Notes under the pieces: model-generated | What the model was told of the DNA's origin: nothing | Databases searched by the model: none | Seen by the model: the letters and a program-made list of their open reading frames with translations, nothing else | Program-made: the position numbers and the translations under genes | Assembly: GCA_947600065.1 (NCBI GenBank) | Contig: CANQFZ010000007.1 | Coordinates: 1 to 60,371 of the forward strand | Direction of reading: 5' to 3' | From: an uncultured Clostridia bacterium | Lineage (GTDB): Bacteria > Bacillota > Clostridia > Oscillospirales > Ruminococcaceae | DNA length: 60,371 nt | Part shown: positions 18,196 to 27,021 of the stretch, piece after piece | Numbering within the stretch: the stretch's first letter is position 1 | Layout: every line of letters begins with the position of its first letter

Positions 18196-18747
18196 TTAAC
18201 CCTTATAAATTGCGCGGAGCTTTTTCCTCGCACGAGCCAGCGCATTGTCTACAGACTTTTTATCCACTGCCAGCTTTTCTGCAAGCTCATCATAAGAAAG
18301 ACCCATGACCACACCTTTTATGCACTTATACTCAAGCTCAGAAAGCTCTTTTTCAATGGTACGTATCATATCATCGCTGTTTTCCCTTTGAATGATTTCT
18401 TCTTCGGGAGTAGGTTTCAGATCGACGACCGTATCCAGTTCTTCTTCTCGGGCAAATCGTTTCGCACGGTTTACAGAACGTTTTACGGTATTCTTGAGCC
18501 TGTTTTCAATACACACTGCCGCATAAGACGAGAACTCGCCCTTTTCTTCATCATAGTTCTTTACGGCGCTCATAAGCCCTTCCATTCCGTCGGACACAAG
18601 TTCTTCATAATCAGCATACCCCGAATATTTTTTCGCAAGGGCAAAAACAAGCTTTATATGTCTTGAGATGATCTCCGCGGCGTATCCGCCGTCCGAACGA
18701 TTTCGGTCGATAAGCTCTTTATCGCTCAGCATTGAATTATCTTCCAA
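18196..18747 (-). CDS. RNA polymerase sigma-70 family factor
   Basis: This 183-aa sigma factor shows region 2 (IISRHIKLVFALAKKYSGYADYEELVSDGMEGLMSAVKNYD, with the core-binding and -10 recognition helices) and region 4 (LSELEYKCIKGVVMGLSYDELAEKLAVDKKSVDNALARARKKL). Region 3 is short. The TTG start at 18747 is chosen because AGGAG lies 7 bp upstream and because the promoter at 18772-18800 places the transcript start near 18765, downstream of other possible starts. The best general likeness is to SigH-type factors, but the target regulon is unknown. Confidence 0.85.
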   Translation of the reverse strand: MEDNSMLSDKELIDRNRSDGGYAAEIISRHIKLVFALAKKYSGYADYEELVSDGMEGLMSAVKNYDEEKGEFSSYAAVCIENRLKNTVKRSVNRAKRFAREEELDTVVDLKPTPEEEIIQRENSDDMIRTIEKELSELEYKCIKGVVMGLSYDELAEKLAVDKKSVDNALARARKKLRAIYKG

Positions 18748-18771
18748 TGTTATGCTCCTATCGTTCAATAC

Positions 18772-18800
18772 ATTTTATCACAACTTATACTTTTTGTCAA
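18772..18800 (-). promoter_or_regulatory. Promoter of the sigma factor gene
   Basis: On the - strand, TTGACA (18800-18795), 17 bp, TAAAAT (18777-18772). The leader is very short, about 18 nt. Confidence 0.8.
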
Positions 18801-18871
18801 CAATTTCTTTTCACATTTATCAAAAAATCGACATATTAGCGAAAAAGTTCAAAAAAAATTAGGCATTTTAA

Positions 18872-19417
18872 CTATGTTCTATACTTTGCTCTGCCCGACT
18901 TGAAGATATTCCCGCCTACGCAGTCTATAGCCACTATCAGCGGAAAATTCTCGAATTTCAGGCGCTTTACGCTCTCACAGCCAAGGTCATCAAAGGCAAT
19001 TACTTCACACTCTTTTATACATTTACAAGCGAGCGCGCCCGCGCCTCCCACAGCGCAGAAATAGACTGCGCCGTTTCTTTGTATAGCATCGCAGACAGCT
19101 TCGCTTCGTTCGCCTTTTCCTATCATTGCCGACAGCCCCAGATCGAGAAATCTCGGAGAGTATACGTCCATTCTTCCCGAAGTCGTAGGCCCGCATGATC
19201 CTATTACCATTCCCTCGCGCGCGGCTGTTGGTCCTGCATAATAAATTGCCGCACCCGAAAGCTCATAGGGAAGCTTTCCGCCTTCGTCAAGCAGCGCGTT
19301 TATTCTCTTATGCGCGGCGTCGCGCGATGTATAAACTATCCCTGACAAAAGCACCCTGTCGCCGGCGCGGAGAGATTTTGCTTTCTCTTTTAGCTCGGCG
19401 GTATTCATTTCTATCAT
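18872..19417 (-). CDS. Fumarate hydratase class I, beta subunit
   Basis: This 181-aa protein matches the C-terminal (beta) half of class I, iron-sulfur fumarases/L-tartrate dehydratases: LRAGDRVLLSGIVYTSRDAAHKRI opening, IYYAGPTAAREGMVIGSCGPTTSGRMD, and FCAVGGAGAL. The active enzyme normally needs the alpha subunit, which carries the 4Fe-4S cluster and is usually the gene directly upstream. Here the upstream gene is a DivIVA-like protein and no alpha gene is in the window. Fumarate versus tartrate specificity cannot be told. Confidence 0.9.
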   Translation of the reverse strand: MIEMNTAELKEKAKSLRAGDRVLLSGIVYTSRDAAHKRINALLDEGGKLPYELSGAAIYYAGPTAAREGMVIGSCGPTTSGRMDVYSPRFLDLGLSAMIGKGERSEAVCDAIQRNGAVYFCAVGGAGALACKCIKECEVIAFDDLGCESVKRLKFENFPLIVAIDCVGGNIFKSGRAKYRT

Positions 19418-19494
19418 AAACTTTACCTTATCTTAAAACGTTTTAATAAATAAATCGGGAATAATTCTCCTAAAAGTCAAATTCCCGACTTATA

Positions 19495-19550
19495 TCAGGC
19501 TGTCGACAAACACCCGCACAAAGTACACATGCGGATTTTCGACAGCCTGA
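19495..19550. repeat. Dispersed palindromic repeat, copy C (complete)
   Basis: A perfect 12-bp inverted repeat, TCAGGCTGTCGA (19495-19506) and TCGACAGCCTGA (19539-19550), encloses a second short palindrome (CCCGCA / TGCGG). It lies between the DivIVA-like and fumarase genes, with no T-run. Confidence 0.85.
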
Positions 19551-19588
19551 AAACTGACTTTATTTACAAAGAGTTATATTTTTCAGAT

Positions 19589-20971
19589 TCAGAAGCTGCC
19601 GAAAAGGTCTGAGCTCATATCATCGTCGCCGGTATCGCTCATGTCCATATCGCCAAGGCTCCATATATCGTTTTCGGAGCTTTGTTTATTATCATTATCA
19701 GAAGAAGCAGGCGCTTCGTCAGACGCACCGTCCTGTTTTTCGAGTGCGTCAAGCTCGCTCTGAAGGCTCGACCAATCATCGCCCGAAGCCTCCGTAGCGT
19801 CAGCCGTCTTCTCCTCAAACTCGGACGAACCTCCTCCGAATGTAAGCTCTGCCTGTTCGAGAAGTTTCTGCATCTCGTCCATCTCGCTGCTCTGTCCAAG
19901 GTCGGAGCTTGTTATATCATCGGCTTCCACAGTGTCTGCCATATCCGCCGACAAGTCGCTATTCATTTCATCAGACACTTCGTATTTTGCACCTGAGAAC
20001 ATATCATCGCCAAGGTCAAGATCAAGCGCGCTTTCACCGCCGCTTGCCTTCTGCTCTTCCGCATAATCAAACGAAATGTCGGTATCAAGCCCCGGGGATA
20101 CTTCAACTCCCGATTTTGAGGAATTGTCATCACCGAACCCAAATCCCATATCAATTTCATCGCTAGTGAAATCGCCGTTCATATTTCCGCTCATATCGCT
20201 GTCATCGACATTTCCGCCCGACATACTTGCAATAAGGTCGTTTATATCGTCCATTGCACTCGAAGCATCGCTTTCGCCGCCCAAGTCAATACCGCTTGTT
20301 TCGGGAACATCAGCCGACGGAGCCGTATAGTCAGAAAAGTCGGGCATTTCAAAAGAAGTCTCGCCCTGACTGTCGGAAATTTCCGAAGCACTATCCAAAA
20401 GCTCTTTGCAGCCTGCGTTTACACTGTTTGCAAATTCGCGCAGTTTTGCCATAAATCCGCTGAGATCTACGCTCTTTCCTGCGCCGCCTGCGCTTCCCAT
20501 AATTTCGGACGCGGTCTTTTTTGCCTTTTCAACGACTTCTGCCGCCGTCTTATTTGCCTTAGCGACAGTTTCCTTAGCCGTCTTTTCGGCAGCATCAATT
20601 ATCTCTGACGCGCGCTGTTTCGCAGCAGAACTACCGTCGGACTTTCCTGCGGGAATATTGACCGAAACGCCCGCATTTTTGAGTTTTCTTTTAAGTTCGT
20701 CTACCTGATCAATAAGATCTTCGGAATTTTTACGTTCCGCTTTGACTTGAGCTTCAAGCTGTTCGATCTTTTCATTTGAGGCAAATTCGATCTGCTTGAT
20801 CTTTTCGTCGCTTCCGTCAACTACTTTTTTAACGGACTCGTACTTTTTCTCGATCTCTTTCTTTTCCGCTTCAAGCTCGCTCATTCGCTTGCTTAGACTG
20901 GCTATGTACTCGTTGACCTCCTGCTTATTAAAACCCATTGGGCTTGTACCAAAGCCTTTACCTGCTGGCAT
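19589..20971 (-). CDS. DivIVA-like coiled-coil protein
   Basis: This 460-aa cytoplasmic protein begins with the DivIVA-type membrane-curvature domain (GFNKQEVNEYIASLSKRMSELEAE, about residues 13-40), followed by a long coiled coil (about 25-100) and an Ala/Lys-rich helical part (about 120-185). The last ~250 residues are acidic, Ser/Asp/Met-rich and probably disordered. DivIVA proteins mark poles and septa and recruit partners. The long acidic tail is unusual beside typical DivIVA/GpsB. Which cell-cycle role it plays is not known. Confidence 0.85.
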   Translation of the reverse strand: MPAGKGFGTSPMGFNKQEVNEYIASLSKRMSELEAEKKEIEKKYESVKKVVDGSDEKIKQIEFASNEKIEQLEAQVKAERKNSEDLIDQVDELKRKLKNAGVSVNIPAGKSDGSSAAKQRASEIIDAAEKTAKETVAKANKTAAEVVEKAKKTASEIMGSAGGAGKSVDLSGFMAKLREFANSVNAGCKELLDSASEISDSQGETSFEMPDFSDYTAPSADVPETSGIDLGGESDASSAMDDINDLIASMSGGNVDDSDMSGNMNGDFTSDEIDMGFGFGDDNSSKSGVEVSPGLDTDISFDYAEEQKASGGESALDLDLGDDMFSGAKYEVSDEMNSDLSADMADTVEADDITSSDLGQSSEMDEMQKLLEQAELTFGGGSSEFEEKTADATEASGDDWSSLQSELDALEKQDGASDEAPASSDNDNKQSSENDIWSLGDMDMSDTGDDDMSSDLFGSF

Positions 20972-21035
20972 TATGAATTTCTCCCCTCAAAAAATTTAGG
21001 CGGCGGTAGGCAATCCTATTTTCCGCTTCCAATCT

Positions 21036-21064
21036 ATTATAACACAAATTTTCAAGATATACAA
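21036..21064 (-). promoter_or_regulatory. Promoter of the DivIVA-like gene
   Basis: On the - strand, TTGTAT (21064-21059), 17 bp, TATAAT (21041-21036) with an upstream TGT. Confidence 0.75.
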
Positions 21065-21197
21065 GTGTTTTAGCAAATTTTATAAATATGTATATTTTCT
21101 TTAACTATTTTTGTGAAAAACCACTAATGTTTTTTTGATAAATTTGTGCTAATCATAGATTTTAACAGTTTGTATAATCAAAAATAATAAATGCGGT

Positions 21198-21226
21198 TGT
21201 TTTTTCGGCGAAAAAAGTGTATAATA
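21198..21226 (+). promoter_or_regulatory. Promoter of ireB
   Basis: TTGTTT (21198-21203), 17 bp, TATAAT (21221-21226), 35 bp before the ireB start. Confidence 0.75.
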
Positions 21227-21261
21227 TGCTTAGGAAATAAACAAAGAAAGGATATGATAAA

Positions 21262-21507
21262 ATGAAAGATAAAACGGTTACATTTTCGGTGCATGAGGAC
21301 AGAGAAAACGAAATGAAAGAAATTCTTATGACCGTATATGACGCGCTGAAACAAAAAGGCTACAATCCCATAAACCAGCTTGTAGGCTATATCCTTTCGG
21401 AAGATCCTACATATATCACTACGTTTAATAACGCGCGGGGGCTTATACGTCACATTGACCGCGACGAGCTTTTACAGGTGATAGTAAAATCTTATCTGTC
21501 CGAATGA
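21262..21507 (+). CDS. ireB: IreB family regulatory phosphoprotein (UPF0297)
   Basis: This 81-aa protein matches IreB/Yrz[50 protein letters not shown] and a C-terminal [13 protein letters not shown]. In Enterococcus, IreB is phosphorylated on Thr by the IreK Ser/Thr kinase and tunes cephalosporin resistance. An AAAGGA site precedes the ATG. It is usually followed by ruvX; here it is a single gene ended by a terminator. Confidence 0.93.
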   Translation: MKDKTVTFSVHEDRENEMKEILMTVYDALKQKGYNPINQLVGYILSEDPTYITTFNNARGLIRHIDRDELLQVIVKSYLSE

Positions 21508-21522
21508 CATAACGAAGCAAAG

Positions 21523-21548
21523 CTCCGCCGAAAAGGCGGAGTTTTTTT
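21523..21548 (+). terminator. Terminator of ireB
   Basis: A 7-bp GC stem (CTCCGCC / GGCGGAG), GAAAA loop, then T7. Confidence 0.92.
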
Positions 21549-21646
21549 CTGTATTTTTTTTACAAGAATAATCAGCTTGTTAACTTCAAAAAATAAACTT
21601 GCGGCAAGACCGCGAGTTTACTACTTTGTGTTTAAGGAGAATTATT

Positions 21647-21823
21647 ATGGGAACTGAATATGCAAATAAGCACATCGGCTGCACTATCCACAACTGTGAA
21701 CACCACTGCTGCTGTGAAGATTATTGCTCTCTCGACAAGATTGAAATCGGCACACACGAGGCTAACCCCTCTGTCGTTCAATGCACCGACTGTCTTTCCT
21801 TCAAGGCTAAGCCCGGAGTTTAA
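21647..21823 (+). CDS. DUF1540 small Cys-rich protein
   Basis: This 58-aa protein starts at the ATG at 21647, 7 bp after AGGAG. It has Cys residues in the DUF1540 arrangement (IGCTIHNCEHHCCCEDYCSLDKI ... CTDCLSF), which probably bind metal. Many Firmicutes carry one or two such proteins. No function is known. Confidence 0.85.
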   Translation: MGTEYANKHIGCTIHNCEHHCCCEDYCSLDKIEIGTHEANPSVVQCTDCLSFKAKPGV

Positions 21824-21885
21824 GCTCCGTTGTTTTGCAGGCAAAACGTGAAATACGTAAAATGTTTTGTCTCGGAAAATATTTT

Positions 21886-21918
21886 TGAAAAATGCTCCCG
21901 TAAATTCTGCGGGAGCAT
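21886..21918 (-). terminator. Terminator of the small membrane protein gene
   Basis: A 9-bp stem (ATGCTCCCG / CGGGAGCAT) with a 9-nt loop is followed on the - strand by T5. Confidence 0.8.
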
Positions 21919-21938
21919 GTTCTTGCATTATAAAGTGG

Positions 21939-22355
21939 TCAATGTTTGGGCTTTGATTTTCTGTTAACAATTTTCAAAGTGAAATGCACAAATATTCCTG
22001 CCAAAAACAATGCAACGCCCATGAAAAGATATACATAAATAAGGTCGTTTACCGTTCCGTATATTTCAAGAACGCCCTCGAAAATACAGCACACCGTAAT
22101 AGTTGCCACTCCCGAATTGTAGAGATTATAAGCGACCTTATGCGGCTTTTGAGCTCCTATTACCGCCGCGATAAGGTTCGGCATTACTCCACACATAAGC
22201 GGTATGCCGAAAGCATATACCATATAATAGGAAAATACGCCATGGCTGAATATCTCATAAACACCGCCGAAAAAAGCCGTAAACGAAGTTATAGCGGCAT
22301 ATGCAAGAGCTGTTTTTGCCGCAGGCTTTGAAAATTTACCTGTCGATGTAGACAA
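21939..22355 (-). CDS. Small integral membrane protein, unknown
   Basis: This 138-aa protein has about four hydrophobic segments (roughly 15-35, 45-65, 78-98 and 105-128) and a basic tail. The only workable start is a TTG at 22355, with AGGGG 11 bp upstream, overlapping the end of the phosphodiester glycosidase gene by 20 bp. The overlap suggests a two-gene operon. I do not recognise the family. Confidence 0.65.
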   Translation of the reverse strand: MSTSTGKFSKPAAKTALAYAAITSFTAFFGGVYEIFSHGVFSYYMVYAFGIPLMCGVMPNLIAAVIGAQKPHKVAYNLYNSGVATITVCCIFEGVLEIYGTVNDLIYVYLFMGVALFLAGIFVHFTLKIVNRKSKPKH

Positions 22356-23310
22356 TGTCGCTTATTCCCCTTTCTTTTATCACGTCGCCGTGAGAGGTAG
22401 GCTTGTTTACTATACGTCCGTTGAATATCATTGTCGAAGAACCGCCGCCGTCAAGATTATATCCCGTCGTAACACCGAGATCTATCATTATCCCTGCAAG
22501 CTGAAGCAGCGACAGCCCCGCGCTCTCTTTGGTGCGTCCGTCGGATACGATAAAGACATAGTGCAGACTGTCTATAATTCCTATAGCGGTTCGGGGATTG
22601 CTTACGCTGTGAGCATAAACTTCATCATTCTTTGTTACAGAAGCCTCTCCGTTTTCAACAAGCGCAGGTCCGAATGTAAACACCTGCCACGCGCCCCGGT
22701 CGTAAAGCTCCTGTGCGGTGACATCTTTTTCCTTTATTATTTTGAAAGAACCGTCGGGATAAACTACAAGATCCTCCTGATTTCCCGAATATTTCTTTTC
22801 TCGATAAAGTATGCCGTTTCGGATAACATAACCTCCCGTGCGTATACCGTAATAGTCGCCGTTTACAGCGAAAATTGCGTTTGCGCTCTCGGCTATCTCC
22901 GATGTATACTGTATAACATTCTGCCCGTATTTCCCTTTTGCAAAAGCGGTTTTCAAATACTCTGCCGACGACAGCTGTACATCAGCAATATAACATTCTG
23001 TATCGTAAATCCTGCTTTGTGTTATATTTATCATTATATTATCGTCAATATAGCTGTTCTCGGTTATTATGGGTTCCATAGGCTCGGGCGGCAGCTCGGG
23101 TTCACTGCTCTCAGAACTTTCACTGTCAGGCTTAGGCTCCGAGTCGGAACTTTGCTCTATAATTGATGAGCTTGGTCTGAAAGAAACGCTGTCGGTCGGA
23201 ACATCAGACACGCGTTCAATGACAAACGTATCGAGTGCAATATACGTGGTAAACGCCGTAAGAACAACGCTATAAGCAATGCACCACCAATGCTTTCTGA
23301 AAAAATTCAT
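22336..23310 (-). CDS. Phosphodiester glycosidase family protein (NAGPA-like)
   Basis: This 324-aa protein has one N-terminal membrane anchor (about 8-28), a Ser/Glu/Pro linker (about 45-80) and an extracytoplasmic phosphodiester glycosidase (NAGPA/DUF2233) domain. Typical strands are seen: AIFAVNGDYYG, NPRTAIGIIDSLHYVFIVSDGR and the GYNLDGGGSSTMIFNG signature. The domain family cleaves glycosyl phosphodiesters, in bacteria probably of wall or surface polymers. The actual substrate is unknown. Confidence 0.9.
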   Translation of the reverse strand: MNFFRKHWWCIAYSVVLTAFTTYIALDTFVIERVSDVPTDSVSFRPSSSIIEQSSDSEPKPDSESSESSEPELPPEPMEPIITENSYIDDNIMINITQSRIYDTECYIADVQLSSAEYLKTAFAKGKYGQNVIQYTSEIAESANAIFAVNGDYYGIRTGGYVIRNGILYREKKYSGNQEDLVVYPDGSFKIIKEKDVTAQELYDRGAWQVFTFGPALVENGEASVTKNDEVYAHSVSNPRTAIGIIDSLHYVFIVSDGRTKESAGLSLLQLAGIMIDLGVTTGYNLDGGGSSTMIFNGRIVNKPTSHGDVIKERGISDIVYIDR

Positions 23311-23362
23311 AAATATATTTCTCCGTAATTTACAAATTCTAATTTATCAAAAATACACAGTC

Positions 23363-23392
23363 ATTATAACACACATTTTTTTATTTGTCTAC
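23363..23392 (-). promoter_or_regulatory. Probable promoter of the phosphodiester glycosidase gene
   Basis: On the - strand, TATAAT (23368-23363) with TGT before it and a TTGTAG 18 bp upstream. Confidence 0.5.
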
Positions 23393-23414
23393 AATTTTCG
23401 CAAAATTTTCAGAA

Positions 23415-23447
23415 AAACAAAACAGCGCGAGGAAATCCCGCGCTGTT
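23415..23447 (-). terminator. Terminator of the first M23 hydrolase gene
   Basis: A 9-bp stem (AACAGCGCG / CGCGCTGTT) followed on the - strand by TTTTGTTTTTC, 6 bp after the stop codon. Confidence 0.88.
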
Positions 23448-23452
23448 TATTA

Positions 23453-24829
23453 TCAATAGTATGTGTACTCATATTTGAACGGATCTACCGCAACGCCGTT
23501 TACACGAACCTCAAAGTGCAGATGATAACCCGTACTCCAGCCCGTCGTGCCGACATTTCCGATAACATCGCCCTGCTTTATTTGCTGACCCTTTGTAACG
23601 TTTATTTTCTGACAATGAGCGTACATGGTCGAGATCCCGCCGCCGTGGTCGATTATTATGTAGTTTCCGTAACCGCCGCCGCAGCCGCAGCTGTATTGCT
23701 TTCCATAATTATGAGGGCAGCCCGTGTAAACCGTGATGACCGTTCCCGACTGAACGGCGCGAATTTCCGCTCCCGCTATAGAACTTGTAGATCCTACTAT
23801 GTCAAGTCCTCTGTGCTGTCCGTTTCTCCAAGGGTCATATCCGAAGTATGTGGAAATTCTCTTATATTTCGAGCTTACGGGCCAGATAAAACCGTCCGCC
23901 GAATAATTCGGCTGTCCGTTGTTTTTCTCCTGCTCCAGTCTGATAAGCTCTTCAAGCTCTTTGTTGAGTTCGTCCATTTTCTTTATGGACTCTTTTTCGT
24001 CATACTGCAGAGAGCTTACCTTGTCCAAAAGTTCTTTGTTCTGCTGCGCAAGCTTCTGAAGATATGCCTTCTGTTGTGCGGCGTAACTGTCAAGCTCGGC
24101 CTTAGAGCTTTTCAGAGCAGCCATATCGTTTTCAAGCTGCGTTTTTTCTTCCGAAAGCTCGGCTTTTTCCTGCTCAAGGGTATTTATATCCGCTTTGAGG
24201 TCTTCGATAAGCTTTTCTTGATCCTTTATATCAGCAAGCAGCTTTTTCATAAAGTTCAGGTTTTGTGTGCTTATGTTCTCTATTACGTCCGAATATACGA
24301 AATAATCATACCAGTCGTCCGAGCCGCTCAGTATCGGGATAGTATCCGAAACGTCGTTTATGTACATTGCTCTCGCGAGCTCGCCGAAGCGTCTGAGATT
24401 TTCCTTGTTCTTTGCCTCAAGCTCCGATATATAAGCTTTTTTGTTTGATATGTCTATCTCTCTGTCCTGTACCTCGCGTTCAACATTCTCGATCTCTATC
24501 TGCTTATCATCAATGCTTTGCTTCTGTGCAAGTATAAGTTCCCCATATTTTTCAATTTCGAGAGTTACGCCGTCTATATGCTCGTTTATGAGCTTTATCG
24601 AAGCCTTGTTCTCGTTTATATCCCCGTTTAATCCGTCTATCTGCTTTTTGCGCGCTTCGTTTTCTTTCTTTATTTTATCTATCTGCGCCTGCAAGTCGTC
24701 AATGCTCGTACTGCCCGAAGCGCTGTTTTCGCTCAGAAAAGCCGCATTCGGCAAAGTCAGCGCCACGACAGCCGCACAAATTGCCGAACATATTTTCACA
24801 CCGAACGGCAAATGTCTTTTATGTGACAT
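23453..24829 (-). CDS. M23 murein endopeptidase / EnvC-like hydrolase, paralog 1
   Basis: This 458-aa secreted protein has an N-terminal hydrophobic signal (about 10-38), a long coiled coil (about 48-300, broken by the conserved RFGELARAMYINDVSDTIPILSG stretch), and a C-terminal M23 peptidase domain (about 325-455). The zinc/catalytic motifs are HRGLDIVG and HLHFEVRVNG, with GGGISTMYAHC between. Family members cut peptidoglycan cross-bridges or activate amidases during division. The ATG at 24829 follows GAAGGGGG. A paralog lies at 32449-33801. A Cys-rich insert (CPHNYGKQYSCGCGGG) lies inside the peptidase domain of both. Confidence 0.92.
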   Translation of the reverse strand: MSHKRHLPFGVKICSAICAAVVALTLPNAAFLSENSASGSTSIDDLQAQIDKIKKENEARKKQIDGLNGDINENKASIKLINEHIDGVTLEIEKYGELILAQKQSIDDKQIEIENVEREVQDREIDISNKKAYISELEAKNKENLRRFGELARAMYINDVSDTIPILSGSDDWYDYFVYSDVIENISTQNLNFMKKLLADIKDQEKLIEDLKADINTLEQEKAELSEEKTQLENDMAALKSSKAELDSYAAQQKAYLQKLAQQNKELLDKVSSLQYDEKESIKKMDELNKELEELIRLEQEKNNGQPNYSADGFIWPVSSKYKRISTYFGYDPWRNGQHRGLDIVGSTSSIAGAEIRAVQSGTVITVYTGCPHNYGKQYSCGCGGGYGNYIIIDHGGGISTMYAHCQKINVTKGQQIKQGDVIGNVGTTGWSTGYHLHFEVRVNGVAVDPFKYEYTYY

Positions 24830-24890
24830 AAAATTTCCCCCTTCGCCCAAATTGAGTAATATGTCATTCCAAAATACTCAATATATGTTT

Positions 24891-24919
24891 ATTATACAAT
24901 ATTCAACATAAAATGTCAA
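24891..24919 (-). promoter_or_regulatory. Promoter of M23 paralog 1
   Basis: On the - strand, TTGACA (24919-24914), 17 bp, TATAAT (24896-24891). Confidence 0.85.
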
Positions 24920-25120
24920 GGTTTCTTTGTATGAAAAGTATATGAAATTTTATCCGACAAAAATTGCAAGATGAACTAAGCTTGCACCAAAATCAAATTT
25001 ATATTTCACGGCAAAAAGTCAAAAGCAGTGAGTTTTTGTTGAAGATGAATAATTTTTAAAAAATAAATTGTTGTAATGCACAAAATCTCAGAGCGTTTTT
25101 GAGAAAAATTAAAAAAATTC
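24920..25120. other. AT-rich intergenic region, no gene seen
   Basis: The region between the divergent M23 and gdhA genes holds the two promoters and AT-rich DNA. A small stem (TGCAAG / CTTGCA near 24966-24987) is the only structure noted. No reading frame with a ribosome binding site was found. Confidence 0.5.
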
Positions 25121-25149
25121 TTGCAAATTCACGAGCAGTGGTGTATAAT
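25121..25149 (+). promoter_or_regulatory. Promoter of gdhA
   Basis: TTGCAA (25121-25126), 17 bp, TATAAT (25144-25149). Confidence 0.82.
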
Positions 25150-25173
25150 TAAAAGGCAAGTTAAATTTTTTAA

Positions 25174-26565
<1,392 letters not shown>

Positions 26566-26600
26566 GAATTATTCTTAAAATCAGCTAAAAAAATCTAATC

Positions 26601-26616
26601 TAAGACTGTAGAGAAA
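26601..26616. repeat. Dispersed palindromic repeat, fragment D
   Basis: AAGACTGTAGAGAAAG matches the inverse of the right end of the element at 34387-34520. It directly abuts the gdhA terminator. Confidence 0.5.
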
Positions 26617-26645
26617 GCGGAGAACCGAAGTTCTCCGCTTTTTTC
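26615..26645 (+). terminator. Terminator of gdhA
   Basis: An 11-bp stem (AAGCGGAGAAC / GTTCTCCGCTT) with a CGAA tetraloop, then a T-run. Confidence 0.93.
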
Positions 26646-26648
26646 TTG

Positions 26649-26849
26649 TTATCTTGAGTTGTCTTTGGCTTTGCCGTTTTTGCTTTGATCGGGCATTATT
26701 GTATCGGAATTTTGCATATAGCGCTTTACATATTCTTTGAGAATATACTCTATCTGCTTGTTTTTGCTTCTGCCTTCTTCGCGCGCGATTTGTACCAGCA
26801 TATCGTTTAATGTTTCATCAATACGCAGATTAAAGAAAACCATACTCAT
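26649..26849 (-). CDS. Ribbon-helix-helix DNA-binding protein (Arc-like)
   Basis: This 66-aa protein has a short N-terminal strand (VFFNLRIDE) followed by two helices (TLNDMLVQIAREEGRSKNKQIEYILKEYVKRYM), the Arc/CopG-type fold in which a dimer inserts a beta ribbon into the major groove. The ATG at 26849 is set by GGAGGT 8 bp upstream. It is divergent from the lipoprotein gene, and an inverted repeat in the shared region is a likely operator. A short polar tail follows the fold. Confidence 0.85.
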   Translation of the reverse strand: MSMVFFNLRIDETLNDMLVQIAREEGRSKNKQIEYILKEYVKRYMQNSDTIMPDQSKNGKAKDNSR

Positions 26850-26863
26850 TTTACACCACCTCC

Positions 26864-26926
26864 ATACTGAAATAGTACACAAAACTTTATAAATAATCTA
26901 GCTTTGTTTTAGTACTATTTCGGTAT
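26864..26926. promoter_or_regulatory. Candidate operator pair between divergent genes
   Basis: ATACTGAAATAGTAC (26864-26878) and GTACTATTTCGGTAT (26912-26926) are an inverted repeat matching at 14 of 15 positions, 33 bp apart. One arm lies in the leader of the ribbon-helix-helix gene, the other touches the -35 of the lipoprotein promoter. This geometry fits repression of both genes by the adjacent regulator. Confidence 0.6.
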
Positions 26927-26954
26927 TGACAGCAGAATTTATTTGTGATACAAT
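26926..26954 (+). promoter_or_regulatory. Strong promoter of the lipoprotein gene
   Basis: TTGACA (26926-26931), 17 bp, TACAAT (26949-26954) with TGA before it, an extended -10. It overlaps one arm of the candidate operator. Confidence 0.85.
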
Positions 26955-27021
26955 AATATTATCCTCGAACAAAAAAGTAATTATATACGAGGGAATATTA
27001 TTTATGAAAGGGAATTACAAA

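Noticed and set aside
23279-24448. Long open frame (389 codons) on the + strand opposite the M23 hydrolase
   Set aside because: Shadow of a clear gene; biased product without family features.
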